From positions 16,661,720 to 16,725,719 of the forward strand of contig OZ038438.1 in assembly GCA_964036275.1 (NCBI GenBank): a DNA stretch of 64,000 nt. Reading direction: 5' to 3'. Below are positions 36,132-50,309 of this stretch, piece after piece (within the stretch, counting starts at the first letter, position 1; each line of letters opens with the position of its first letter). The notes beneath the pieces are model-generated. The model searched no databases. It saw nothing but the letters and a program-made list of their open reading frames with translations, and was not told where the DNA came from. The stretch is from Litoditis marina. Its lineage: Eukaryota; Nematoda; Chromadorea; Rhabditida; Rhabditidae. The translations under genes and the position numbers were made by a program.

Positions 36132-39100
36132 TCACAACGTTCGCGCCGGCACCATTTTGTGTTCGCTAGTGAAAAGACGCTTCAGGGCTATTTGATAGTC
36201 CCGGTTGAAGACCTGGAAGTATTTATGATATTCCTCAACGTGTGTTTTATTCATTATCTACCTCTTTTCTCCACTTCTTTTTTCAATTTTTTTCACATAT
36301 TCATATGCGTAATAAAAAATCAATCAATCAAATTTGATTAAATGCGTCGGTGGTACACAAATCCTTACTTGGACGCAGTGTAAGCTCTTTGTGGTTGTCT
36401 TCCTACGAATCCCCGAGGTTTTTAAACTCATTCAGGTTGGAACCAGAAAATTTGTTCCTCTGCCTAACATGCAACTTTTGATCTACCGTCAACTCATTGT
36501 GATGTAATTTCTCACTTCTTGCCGTTGTACTGCAAAAGACACATGATTCTGGAAGTTTTTGCATTAATTCTAAATGTTACCTACCGTATAAATAATCGGG
36601 TTCATCGCCGAATTACTGTAACCCAGCCAAGTGATGAACATTTCGATATGAGGATTCGGACTGCATTCTTTACAAAACTGTACCAAAACATACATTCTGA
36701 AAAAATATTATTCTTATCAATCTAACCTGAACAGCTGTGGTGTAGAATAACGTCGTTTATACAGATTTTCGGAACACATATCGTTCAAAAGGTGGTAACC
36801 TATGCAACAATTTTCGAGTGAGTTCATTCTAAACAGTACGTTCTACTAAATAAACTCCGTTCCATCCATCGAAAAACCCTATACATTACATGGACAAACT
36901 TGAGCTGTTGTTCTATAATGAAGACAACGTATTTAGCAACTTTTGCACAAATCTCATTAGTAAGTTTAGTAACAAAGTACTGCTGTCTTATAAGTTGCGT
37001 GGATGTTTCAAGTTCACATTGTAAAAGTGTACAAATGCGTGTAGGTTTCGACTTCTAACTTATTGAAAGTACGAACATGAAAAATGGCGTCCAGCATACG
37101 GTGAAACATCCAAGAATGATACCCAACACTTTCACTCCTCTCCTCTCCTTGGCAGCAGAAATCGCTCTAGGCTTTCTTTGCAAACTCTTTCGATAAATTC
37201 TTTCTTTTCTGAAATTCTCACGTGAGAAGGAAGTTCTTCAACAGTTGAGATTATTAGGACAACATGTTCTCTGTGAAACTGCAAGAGTAATGGATAAATT
37301 TTCGGAGAACTCTTTTCACAAAAAGTAGTAATTTTTTGAGGTTAATGCTATACTGTTTCGAGCATTACAAGCTTACCACGTCTTTCTGAACGAAATGAAC
37401 GACTTAATAAGCATCTTTGCATTCTTACTTTTTTTCAATCAATTGATATTTGAAAAAAAAACTTCGAAGAAGCTTGCCTGTTTTTGTGCCTCTGGACCTT
37501 CTCATAGCTGATGGTAACAATACTTCGTGTTGGTTTAATTTCCTTTTTCAAAAGATGACTTCTCTCTATATTGGCCGGCACGGATGTTGTAGCCTGAAGA
37601 AATATTTACACTCGTTGTTCTGGAAGGAATATATATGAAAATTGGTGAACTGAAATCAATATAAGTTTACTTTGGCTTCTCTCTTGATGTAGGGAGCTTC
37701 TGATGTGCCGGCCACGGTCCCCGTTATCGTTGTACACGACGTGTTGTTCTAGAATAAGCAGGAAAATAAAAACTATATTTCCAGATATCCAGGAACGAGA
37801 GAAAACCAAAATGATACAGTTTATTTTTATGCACTGGTTTTCACGTAGTCTGATGAGATTCAGTTAGATTACCTAATGAGATAAACTTATAAAAGGTCAC
37901 ACTTGGTCCGTAATCCCCTACTGTACGCTAAAAATTTCTTCCTCTTCGTTTTTAGTGATTAAGTAATAGAAGCGGTTACCAAAACATTTAAGAAATAATT
38001 ATATATTAGTTCTTTTCTGAAAGTTGTAGGATCATACTGTAGAAGGGCGTGGTAGAGATTATACAGTATTCAGTAGTTTGAAGCTCGTGAAGCTCTAGAA
38101 ATGAACAAATCACCCTATTTGAATTCAGTTCAATTTGATTTTATTTTATTAACAAAACACATCACTAAAAGAGGTTTAGACGGAAACCTCTAATTGGCGA
38201 TCTTCTGAAGGCTCATCTTCGTCTTCGTCTTCCTCTTCTTCTTCCAATATGACGTTGTTTCCCCGCGGGAGACCATTCTCTACTTTACCAGAACTCTCAC
38301 CTAAAAACAGAAAGGGGTCTGAACAACACATATATAGTGAGTGCCAATTTCATCAATTTCTGTCGCTCGCCGGAATCGAACCTCCCAGCAAAAGATTCGT
38401 AGCAAGGCGCTAACCACTGCGCTATTAGAACACATAGTCGGCAAGCTTCGGAATCGAAGACTTGTGTGCGTACACAGCGGAAAGTTAGATATACAGTACC
38501 CTCCCGCCTTCCCGTCGGCGACGACAATATAGGGTTCGCCCTTTTCTGAGGAAGCATATACGTGTACATCTTCCTTTACTGATGTGTTTGTAGTATTATT
38601 CCGTTGCTTTTCGGTCGAAACGCGTGCATGACGGTGTACTTCGTAATCAAACTACAACCAAGATTTGGTCAATCCCCTATAAAACACAGCAGTCAATTAT
38701 TCCCTCGCTTGGCTCTCAGTATACATCCAGGATTGAGGATTCGTATTGCTCCTAGTTTCTCACTCGAAGCATTGAACAGCCATGAACATCGAGTGTTTAC
38801 CACCCTCCAAATATTTTATTCTAAAATGACTTTTCCGTGTAGTATGATTATCAAAATAGTAACAGTGAACGATATTAGTGAAAACAACAGTATGGAAACT
38901 ATAGTATAGGGGGAAAGTTAATCAGAACTCTCAGCGCCTCGGTCAATATTCGCATGGCACATTACAGTTCTAATTTTCTTTTCTTTTCTTGGTCCAAATG
39001 CATGAGAGCCACACCAGAACTTGAATTGGAAAATATAAACACTGAACTACTAGTTCCCGTGTTCAGCGATATTCCCAAGCGCAATTAGAATGATTACGGT

Positions 39101-42100
39101 AACTTAAAAAGGAAACGCACGTTTGTGCCAACTGGCTCATTTATGAACAACAATTATTACTGTTTTTCATTTTTCATTTTTGAGATTGGAAAGAAATCGT
39201 TACTACATTTGAGGCTAAGATATGTGCGTATCTGTATAAGGGTCTGTAAGTTCGATTATCAGTCTGGTGATTCAAAATGACCGAATTGTGAACTATGATA
39301 GTAAAACTGAGCGGTATGAAACTCACTATCATCGTCTTCCTCTTCTTTTGCAAACTCATCGGAGGTAGGTAGAACATGGCTGATTTCGTGTAATATTGTC
39401 GATTCAATATGTTTTCGTATAACCTGGAACACTTTTCACCATTTGCCACGGTAGAAGTGGTATTGCTAAGCTGATTAGATGTCCCTTCAGGTACACGAGC
39501 TGATGTGTCAGTGTAACCAGAAAGTTCACCTTATAAGATTAGACAAATTTCCACAAACATATCTGCTGCGCTTGATATTTCCGGCCGTGAAAACACAATT
39601 CTGCCCAAGAATTCTGATCCACCTATGCGTGAACAGCTTGGACGTGTGAGTTCAGTAGCCGTCAATATTCTTATGTTCGGTGCGTCTGCATATCTACGAC
39701 GCTAGAGTGACACTGCCTTGTCTATTCCATATTTTTAGCTTGCCAAAATGTCTCCTCAAGCGAAAAACCAATTGCTCCACCTATCGATTTCTGATGGGAA
39801 AGTTATAAGTGCGAGCGAACAAGCATACACATTCTCACTACTTTTCACGTTCAGATGCGGGTTAGACTTATTCAGTGTCACGCCTTTGTTGGGAGCAGAA
39901 CGAAACTGAGGTGCGAGTTGAGGAAGTGGTCGAGAGAAGAGGGGGAGCACCATGCACAATCTAGACCAACGAGGGGCGGTTAGTACTGCGACAAGAATAC
40001 AACAGGTGCGTCATACAAACGAACAAAAGGTGGTGTTTATGTCTGATGAAAATGAGAAAAGAGTGCCAAGTGCGAAAAGGTGTTACCAGTGGAACAATGG
40101 GCTTACGTGGGAAGAGACGGCCAGCTAAAAATATGCGGTTAGAAGACATTTGGCCTAGATCTCTCTGTTAACAAGGTACAGTTTCGAATAGAACCGACGC
40201 TTTTCTGGAAGCTTGTGGCCGGTTTCAAGCTCGCTGTCCAGATAAAAAGTGAAAAGGCAGTCGGCAATTTCAGTTGTAATGCACACACCGTTGATGGATC
40301 TTTTTTATCGATACTCACGTTCAGTCACGTCTTCACCTCTAACATTACACTTCATGAATGATTCAATATGCTCAGGGTATCACCTATCTCTAGTATAAAA
40401 CGCGTCATTTTGAGAAAGCAGTGAACTGAGAGAGATTCTGGACAAATTGTATACCTTCTGACGGTAGATCTGACGTGCTCGATGTTTTGCGAACGCTTGA
40501 TAGATCTTGAAGTATACAAAGAACATGAGCAAGGTGGGAATGAAAAAGGAGCCAGTTGCTGAGTAGACGGTGTAACTGGGGAGATCGAGAAACGTGCACT
40601 GTCGTGCGGTATCATTCTTCTCAAAAATAAGATTCGAGGCGATAGCAGTCTGTAACATATGGAAAACACTCAGAGATCAATATGAAGCGGCAAAAAATCA
40701 ATGAAAATTAAATTTGAATATCCAACACAACGTGGAGCTCAACATCGTATACATTGATTAAACGCAGATTATATATAGTTTATTTATTCCATGTATTTTT
40801 CCGCAGAGTTTGCAAAACAGTTTTGCAAACAGTTGACAAAACGTTAACATCAATATGTCCCATGAAAACATGTTTAAGCGGTACTTTTCGTAAATTGTGT
40901 GTATCGCGCAATCATAGGCGGTTGGATGTTATGGGTTAATCTTTTATGGAAAGATGTAAAAGTTTTCGATTTACTTCTGAAACCTAATTACCTGTTTCCA
41001 CCCGAGCAATGGCGCAAGGGACACGAGAGCACTCGACGCCCAAACAGCTAGAATCATGATTCCCGCAGTTCTCTTGTTTCTGAAATTATGTTGTGACTCT
41101 GAATTTATATTTACGTTCCTGATAAAGAAGATTTGTTCAGCAAAATGCAAGACTTTTAGGCTGAGTTACAGTTTCAGTAAGTGAGTTAGCCATTTCTCCT
41201 TGAAGGCGTTGCCTTCGGTGCGACTGTTGAGATTTGCGGGAACACTCGATTCGAAAACCATGATGTTATGATCTCTACGCCAAACATCTGCACCACAGTT
41301 CAGCTTTAATTTTCATTTTCCATTACACCAAACACCTCCCTACCGTTTACTCATATAGGCGACAGGACTGGTAATGGCCCAATACCGATCGAGACCAACA
41401 ATTGAAAGATTCCATATTGAGGCGGTAGAGCACAGAATATCGGCTGAAATGAAATTACACAACTGTATCATCCTACTATTCGACTGATGTGGTACCGAGT
41501 ATGGTTGCAAAACAAATTTAAGTTTGGTGAGAACTGGCCACTCGGGTCAGGCCAATGACCTTTTTTTCAGTTTTAGCCAAACTCGATGCCCAGCTGCAAA
41601 ACATAATGCAGGCAGTTTCGCAAACATGTCGTATTCCCTGATAATTGAACTCTTCACTTCACAGTTCAGCCACTGCACGTAGAAATATACAGTTGTCGTC
41701 ATTCTCAATAAGACTTTACAGCGTGCCCATACAATTTCGGAGGTGTCTTGTTCCACAGAAAATAGCTTTCCTTATGTTTTTCTATAAACTTTATCAAGGT
41801 GACAAACAGGCACATTTTCATGACTATGGTTCTTCGCGTTTCGGAGAAGTAAGAAAACTTATCAGTATCCCATACCACTTCTAAATTCATCGTAAGAAAA
41901 TCAAATAAGCAATTGCATGAATGGTTCGAAACTTGGAAATGCTATGAGAAGGATGATAATCAATCAAAGCATAATCTAAACCCAATGCGCCTAACGGAGT
42001 TTGGCACACCCCGAGTTGACAAACATACTAATATTAACGGGACGTCATATTTTGAACAATGTTGTACGAATGAACAAGATACGCCTTCACATGCTGGCAT

Positions 42101-42974
42101 AGTCTCAGCGGAATGCTGACAGCTGCAGTGGACCATACACTTGGACATAATGCGTTGAGAGAATTCTGTGAACTTGTAGACGCTCTATCATTGTCAAACT
42201 ATAGGCGGATGCACCAAAAATATTTCAATGTCTTCATAAATACCGTGAGCTACCTACTCCACTCAAAAACGGCTATCCCGTTTCGCATACTCCTTGTCAT
42301 ATTCCAAATAGTTGTTTTTTTTTTTACTTTCTCACGTTTCCCATAGTTATATAGTTTTCTGATTGCTCTTGGTGAACTCACCTGATACAAAAACCTCGCA
42401 CAGTGCATCAGGGAACACCCACTCTCCCGCAATCGCATATACCGATGACAGCGGTAAAACGATCAAACCCAGGCAAAGATCAGAAAACGCAAGATTTCCT
42501 ACCTAAAACGAAAATTTATTGTTAGCCCCTAGTCAATAGTCTATTGGTAGAATGCTAACTGTAAAAATAGTTATGATAAACTTTTTCCATACGTCCCAGC
42601 AAACATAACTCTTTCTGTCAACGTGCAAGTACTACTCTTCAATATCTAGACTTTTCAATGTTCGTAATAAGAGTATAAGTGCAACTTACGAGCAAGTTTG
42701 GCACAGTTTGTAATCGAGGGTTCTTGTAGAGGACTATAAAAACGAGAGAGTTTGCGAAGACCGTCCAAACAACCAATAAAAACAGTGCACTTCCTTTGAG
42801 GAGCTGTAAATGTTTCTATATTATGTTTTTTATGATTAATATGTCACATTTTTACGACCTTTTCCTTTTACGAACTTGGCGTAACAAGGAAATATACGTC
42901 TGTCAATTACTGTTGGAACTCACCCACCTCTGGGTGGTATGAATTGACTTCCTCATTCTCGTTCCAAATATCAT
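36132..42974 (-). CDS. Biogenic-amine GPCR, octopamine/tyramine receptor type
   Basis: Exons in transcript order: 42974-42924, 42803-42690, 42502-42382, 41443-41344, 41079-40992, 40649-40455, 40370-40319, 39529-39424, 39379-39327, 38300-38188, 37748-37671, 37593-37524, 37206-37077, 36696-36585, 36212-36132 (TGA); about 487 aa. Amine-receptor marks: Asp3.32 in [20 protein letters not shown] at TM3, APLLGW at TM4, [10 protein letters not shown] at TM5 (Ser5.42, Ala5.43, Ser5.46, usual in octopamine/tyramine receptors), FTVCWTPFF at TM6, NPIIYT at TM7. Third intracellular loop of about 150 residues with acidic runs ([17 protein letters not shown]). Very short C-tail after helix 8. Long loop and short tail are common in Gi-coupled amine receptors (inference). 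Exons 7, 12 and 13 use weak sites. The exact ligand cannot be assigned. Confidence 0.92.
38331..38530 (-). mobile_element. tRNA-derived SINE, copy B
   Basis: On the minus strand: A-box TAGCGCAGTGG and a perfect B-box GGTTCGATTCC, then the same non-tRNA tail as copy A, including GAGGGTACTGTATAT. It lies in the GPCR intron 38301-39326, in the same orientation as its host. Confidence 0.75.
41809..42082. repeat. 274-bp direct repeat, copy 1
   Basis: Matches 46231-46504 with a single visible difference (CTAACGGAG here, CTAACGAAG in copy 2). It lies in GPCR intron 41444-42381. A 58-codon open stretch ([14 protein letters not shown]...) is shared by both copies, but no protein family is recognised. 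Confidence 0.95.
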
Positions 42975-43985
42975 AATCCGATCATACGCGAATCCCTTCA
43001 CTCCCAACTATTCTCACTAATCTGAGACGTCAGTAAAGATACCCAGCGTAATCATTTACATTATGTATATATTACATGCAGATTACGCCAAGTATTGACC
43101 TGTCGTAGTGATGCTAGATAATGTGATTCAGGCAAAAGGCTAGAACAAGAAATGGTCGTACTCAGTACGCTCAATTACCCAAACAAGCATTGCATCGTTC
43201 TGACTTATCCACTCACTTGTTAACAGTCCGTCTTTACGTCAATTGCCACAATATGAATAGAAAACATCGAAAGATCAGATAAATATTTGATTTTCCTCAT
43301 ACTTTGCCTTTCAAGCTTATTGAATATGGTTACATATCGATTAAGTGTCAAAATGGTTCTGACATTCCCTCTCCCCCCCCCCCCCCCCTACATTCGCTAC
43401 TAGAAGGAGGCTACGGAAAGCGACTTCAAAATCATAACGCAAATTAGCATCTGATATAAAACAATGGTACAATAATCAACTCACTTGAAACACTGTATAT
43501 GTGTCCCTGTCGTCCATTTTCTCATAACTCGATCTGTAAATGTGGGTTTTACACTGTACGTAATTGCTTTCAATACCCGTTCACATTAGAAAACAATGTT
43601 TTCGATATATTTCTCATATTCACTGCAAACATATCGGAAGCTGGCACAAACCCAATAAGTAGACGTGAAAACAGTTATTGATAGAAGATTGTGATATGCA
43701 TGAATCGCTTGAGGCCTACGCCTTTCCTTTAATCCGATGAAAGTTCAGTGAACTATGTTCCAATCGGTGGGTGTTCGTTATCTAGGCGCAGTGCATGCAG
43801 AACCTGATGCCAGCTCGTCATAGACAGTTATCTACACTGATGTTATTCAATATGTTGGAAACACCTTTTGAATGAAAACGATGGTTTCCCAGATTTTAGC
43901 AAGAGTTCTGAGTTGTTGTTCCGATCCCAAGCAGAATGTATGAGAGGGAGCGAAGCAATTTCAACGACCAAATGAGTCACAAGAG

Positions 43986-44152
43986 TACGAATGCTAGAAG
44001 ATCCTGGCACCTTGATTCCATCCTGCGTCTCCTCAAACATACGCTATTTCTCTGCTCTTACATCCCGCGGGGAAGTAAGAGACAAGAAATAGTGAGGCAC
44101 AGCGAGCGACGCAGGATGGGATGAAGGTGCCGGTATCTTCTAGCATACGTAC
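43986..44152. mobile_element. Foldback (long inverted repeat) element
   Basis: The left arm (ATGCTAGAAGATCCTGGCAC ... CCATCCTGCG ... GCTATTTCT) is the imperfect reverse complement of the right arm, ending TATCTTCTAGCATACGT. The arms are about 75 nt and the centre is near the CCCGCGGGG palindrome at about 44066-44075. The transcript would form a long hairpin. No flanking duplication is clear. Confidence 0.7.
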
Positions 44153-46230
44153 TAAGAAAGGTTCAGTCGGAGGTGCAATGCTAAGGTGATGTCCCGCACT
44201 ACAATATATAGGTTGACTGGGGACTCGCCAGCACCGAACAGTGAAAAGTCTCTCAACACCTGCCCAGTGTACGTACATGAGCTGGCTGGCGGAAATTCGC
44301 TGAGTGGTCGTGGTTTGTTTTATACACCAAGAAACTAGCAGGGATCTATGGAAATATTGTTTTGCGGTTACTCGAACCAAACAAGCATAAGGGACGTCAT
44401 AGTGTTGCTCAATATAGCAGTTGGAAGGTTATATGAATAGTTTGAGATTCATTAGACAAGTAAGTCTCAATCGGAGACAGTGCCTTCAAGTTTTTTATTT
44501 CTATGTGTCACATATACGTGCTAGTTGAATATATAGTCGCGTGAAACAAGTAAAACAAGTATACAAATTCTGAAACAAACAATGTGCAGGGATTTTCATG
44601 TTTAGTGAACTTTTACGCGACTATTTTCTTTCTAAGATAAAAGAGTTCAGAAAACCCCGAAATCTCGCCTTTCAAAGCGAATCAGGAACCACGGCCCAAA
44701 GTGTCAAGTTCGTAAACATCAGAAAGTTACTACGCAGCATTTGAATAATCTGTGGCGCGAACAAACCAACGCACAACAATATTAAATGAAGCGGTAACCG
44801 ATTGCCTTTTAGCTCTCAGGCACCAGATGAATTGGGACGGGAAATTTCAGAAATATTTGGGAAATAATACGTTTCTACCGTTAAAATGGATCGAATAAAA
44901 GAATACAATCAGATCTGTAAACCTTCACATTTCCACTGTGCCGGTAATAGAGTATAATAGAAGGAACCATCACCCATAACGCGATAATTCACTAGGTTCA
45001 AGCAATGATTTTCATGTTGTATGCTTTGGCTCAGTAACCCGGACGTAAAACTTATTAGTATCGAACATAATCGAACACTGTTTGTAGAACACGAGTGCTT
45101 CGAGTTCAACTATGATTAAATGGAAATGTCACAGTTCTGAACACCCAAGAGATCTACCTAAGTCGCTAATCTCTCAAAAACTAACTTTTTCTTCTATAGG
45201 GAAGTTTGGGTGTAGATAGAACATAAGCAGCTAAAATGCCGGAAATGTGTGCTAGTGCGGTAGGCATAGGACAAAATAGGAAATCACCCATGACAAGCGA
45301 AAGCTACTAAGAGAATGCAAGGAGAATTCTCAGTTGCGCGCATCGAACTCTATTAATAAGAGCGTGAGCTCTACTCACAGAAAATCACACTAAAACGCTG
45401 CCTTTGGTTAAAGAAGATACGTAATTTTTGAGTGTTCAAACTTCTGTTCGATGTTGTCATTAATAAATGTCTTCAAATGTTGCGTAATTCGGAAATGTTC
45501 ATTCGTCATAATGAGCGAGTGGAAACAGTAAAGTGGGTGATGTTGCTTGAAATGTTTCCGTTTTCGTCGTTACTCGAAAATGGGAAGATATTAGACTCGC
45601 CTGTCTGATACATGTCTAATATAATTCGGACCACTCTACTTGCACATCAAGCATTTAAGCAAACATGCACAAAATATCAACCTCCGATTGCGATAAATGA
45701 ACAAAACAATAGTCAAAGAAGTTGGGACCCGTGTTGAAAATTCAAACTAATATTTATGTCATTTATGAAGTAAGGTGGTATCTTTAAGTCCTACAGCCGA
45801 GGTGACTTTTTTCATTTGTTTGAAGACACAATCAAACGTACCTCATGGGTGTCTGCTCACTCTGCTCACTCAGTATACGCTGCTCATGATACTCAGAGAC
45901 ATAACTAACTAATTGGCGTTGGGTTTTATGTTTCACGATTACATCTCTGAACTAAACTAGAATAGGTTTCATGAGAAAAAACTCTTTGCGTTAAGTGAAA
46001 AATATGGAAAACAGTGGAAACTTCAGTTACTCGTCTCAGCAATTCACTGAAATGGGGGTGGAAGCACGTCATCATCCAAATGTGTTCGCTTTGCAATTTG
46101 AAACTAATATTAGGCATAGAACTTCTGAATACAGTTTGGACAAGTTTGATATCCTAAATTTGGTGTAGTGTGATAGTTGTGTATATAAGTGATAGTCCTC
46201 ACTGTAAATACTTCTAGTACATATATTCTG

Positions 46231-46504
46231 GGCACATTTTCATGACTATGGTTCTTCGCGTTTCGGAGAAGTAAGAAAACTTATCAGTATCCCATACCAC
46301 TTCTAAATTCATCGTAAGAAAATCAAATAAGCAATTGCATGAATGGTTCGAAACTTGGAAATGCTATGAGAAGGATGATAATCAATCAAAGCATAATCTA
46401 AACCCAATGCGCCTAACGAAGTTTGGCACACCCCGAGTTGACAAACATACTAATATTAACGGGACGTCATATTTTGAACAATGTTGTACGAATGAACAAG
46501 ATAC
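46231..46504. repeat. 274-bp direct repeat, copy 2
   Basis: 273 of 274 bases agree with 41809-42082, same orientation, 4.4 kb away. Sequence outside the 274 bp is unrelated between copies, so the boundary is sharp. Confidence 0.95.
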
Positions 46505-49500
46505 ACGTACAACTCTCAAAAATGGAAATAAAACTCACATCATTTCGTCGGAAACAGCTCCGTTTGAAGCCGAAACGCACCTTATGATTCGCTCTCGTTA
46601 ATCCTCTCTCATGCTAATCCTGTCTTTCCAGCTTAGATATTAAAAGTGTCAAAGACAGAAGGCAGCTCAGCCTAGTTAGTGCGAAACAATGAATACATGG
46701 CATTTAGAACTGATTTACCATTTAGACGCGAATTGCGAGAATAACTCAGCATCGCCACACGTTCTACGATGTCAATCAACAAAGTGAGAGCAGGTGAGGA
46801 AAAGAAGGGCAGAACGTTTTCTCTCAAATTTCAAGCGGATCACTGTCAACTCACGGAAGGCAATCGTTTATCTGAATTATAGAGGGTGGCGTTACCGTAG
46901 TTTACTTATTTTCTAAGTACCGCGACAATTAGAACCGCGAGTGAATGAATTTTTCACTATGTAAATGATAGAGAATTCTCCAAGAAAGCGATTTGCATAC
47001 TTGTTGAGCACATTTATAGATGACCACTGCCAAACACTGCTTTTTCGAGAATCAAAATCACATTAAACTGCAAACCGTTTATATAAAGAACTAAACTAAT
47101 AACCAGCAGCATACTGAGTTCAATCTACAAAACGTATTATGTTTAAAATAGAGTGAAGGGAGTGAAAATGTTGTGATGATGAAAGTTATGTAGTTTTCGC
47201 TTCATAAATAATTCATCCGCTCCAAATGCAGGTAATGAAAACTGAGTGAAATGTAAAGAGGTATTGTCATCATTTCCTGGCGGATAATAATGCCAGCTGG
47301 TTGTACTACACTTCAATAGAAACCTATAAATGAGTAATACTGTTTTAATAACTCTTTTGAGCTGAGACCACACATTTCAACAGTACTTATGGAAAACTAC
47401 TTTATTGCAGATATTTATAAAAATGACAAGAAAAACATTTGTTCCTATAACGAAGATTGATAGTAACAAATCGAAAAAATGAATAGAACTACTCGTAGTA
47501 AGCTGTGGTAACACTGATAGGATTTTTGTGGTTGAAATTGAATAAAGAAAGTACGACCGGAATGACTTCGTGAATGGTAGAAAATTCATAATATTAATGT
47601 GCTGTAAATTTGAGATACTTAACAAAACATGGGAGGGGGATTTATAAGTAATTCGTTAACAGGCGAATATTTTGAGTACCTTGAGATGACCATGAAACGA
47701 ATTTGATGACAAAACGGTCAGGTGCATTAGGAGAATCTTTTGGATAAAATAGATATCGAGGCAAGAGATGATAATCAGGTTAGGACTGAGTTAGTAGCTA
47801 GCCTTGCCCCGGTGAAAATGTTAGAATTAGGGCACTTCTGAGTGATAACTTCTAGCACATTAGGAAAAGGAAAAACCGTGCGAGAAAGTTCCAATTAAAA
47901 AGGTGTCACTGTAACAGTCTTCGGCCTTCGGGGCGGAGTGCCATCAGATATTCACAAATATCCGAAATGGAATATAGAATGAAAAATAGTGGGTCTTACC
48001 TGCCTATGAATACTTACAGTACACCTTTGACAGAAAAAGATAGCATTTTTACATTTTAAACCTGTCGGAAAGATATTTAAATGTTGGTACTCACCTTTCT
48101 TTCGACAAACTAACAAAATCATTCGGTTTACGAATATATTTGGACAAAAAACTGAATCATTATACGTTATTCTGTGTAGGTCTACGGATGAGTATAAAAG
48201 TGAATATATTTGCTAGCATGAGTTCTACCCAAAAACATTGTGATGTTAGGCGCACACTCGACGCTCACAAATTACTGGCGAACTTATTGTTTACCGCTCA
48301 GATTGCATATGAATAAGAAATGTGAGAATTAATGTCGAATAATAAGAGCGAAATGTTATCTCATAAACCACGCAATACGTGAAAACTCCGTGAATATCTT
48401 TGAATGGACGAGGAGAAAAGTGAAAAACCAAACAAAATGTTTTTGTAATATCGTTGAAACAGATACTAGTAGTTGAAGATGGTGTGTAAATTTATAGAAA
48501 ACTATACATTTTCGAAGAGTAGAGGCAGCTACAAGTGATACAAGGGAGAAACAGAGGTTGTATTGCTTTGTATGCATGTTTCTTGGAATATCGCCAACGA
48601 CGTTCCATCGAGTGGTTCACATTGAAGTTATATGCTGAATCTGAGTGCATGCATACATGGGGCAATGATATCTGTTCTAGCGCTTCCGTCCATTAGCATC
48701 ATTTGCAGCGCAATGAATGTAATGCCTAGGTGGGAACTCATGTGGCAAGGCATTGTCTTCATTTCCAATCCTATCCAACCTACGAAACTAACTTTTCCAT
48801 TCAACTGGCCATGCCATTTTCCTCTGTGTCGATGGTGCTCGTTTAGCATGTCACAAGACTGAATTTACACTATGCCGTTACGATTATGATTTACTAAGGA
48901 CGATACCCCTTGCTTCGATAGATTCAGCTTAAGATTTCACTCATGTTAAGTTTTGAGAGACTGGTGTGTTTCGAAATTCAAAAATAGTGAGAAAAGTTTG
49001 GCCACGACTTTATAGTTGTTAGTTGTCAAACAATGAAATGCCCCATCGTTTAGCCAAAAGAATGCCTGATGGAGGGGACAATATGTACCTTTTGTTTCAT
49101 ACCTAATACCAGGAAGCTGAAACAAATTTCTACTGTTTATCTATATAGACAGTTTATCAAAAAATGAATGTAACGAATGTGAGCGTTCGCCGAAATATTT
49201 CTTAAAATAGTGTGCAGTTTCGAAAAATTTGTGGAATCATACCGAGAAACGAAAAGTCATGTTTTTCCCACTCTCTGTATAATTCCAGAAGTAATAGTCA
49301 ATTTGTATTCTACTCTATATTCTGTTCATCAGTCTCATCTGTTTCGTACACGGTTTATAGTTGCACATGTTGCTATTAATGTCCCTAATCATGCCAAAAG
49401 CAGCACATTCACATTTTCCACGAAAGATTTGCGTATGCTTCAACGTTTCCCCTGAAGCTAATACGTGTAACTCAAACAATAAAATGTATGTAAGGTATGA

Positions 49501-50309
49501 AAATATTTATGAGACTTAATGGCCCAGATGAAGCGTATCGCAAAGGGAACTAATGAGAATTACCAAAGACTCGTAACACATTTACCTGGCATATGAGAAA
49601 TAATGGAGAGTGATACTCGGGTTTAGCTGTACTAACTATCCGAAGAGGCCAGGAATTTATAGAAAGGTAGATTCCGATGATCGGAAATCGGCGTAATAAC
49701 GGAATTGATTACATAGTCGACACAATTCCTACTAAGACTCCTACAGTACACATTAAAACTTTCTCAAAACTTTTTCTTGTACTTGGTCGAATATGCAAAA
49801 ATAGGAAAAAATACTTAAAACACTCTTTGGAATTGGGAATTTGACTTTCAAAAAGGGTGTATGACCTCTATTCAAAAATCAAAATTTTCACAGACGCCGT
49901 CTTTTCCATTTATACGTTGTCTTCGTTGTATATGTGATGAACAAGAAATAGAAGTATACGAAAGGTTCGGAAAAGGCTACCAGTACATTGCAAAAAAACA
50001 CTGTAGCTATAGTTCGTTTTATTCCCACTGAGACTCCTACAGTATATATTCAAACTTTCCAAGTACTGTTTTCCAATGCAGACTTTGTCGAGAACATTTT
50101 CTGACACTCTTTGTGATGATTGGAAGGCTCCATTTGTTGAAATTTTGGATAACATTTACGTGATTCAAACGAATTGAAGGTTTGATAATCTTACTGTGGG
50201 AGTATCAGTAGGAATGAAAATGACTCTACCATCTGAGTATGACCAAGTATGGGAAGCCGCGGAACCCGGACCGTACTCACCGAGGGCGCGAGATGTACTC
50301 GCTGTGAGG

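Noticed and set aside
48628..48862. Mirror open frames on both strands near 48.7 kb
   Set aside because: No splice signals, motifs or neighbouring exons; likely chance.
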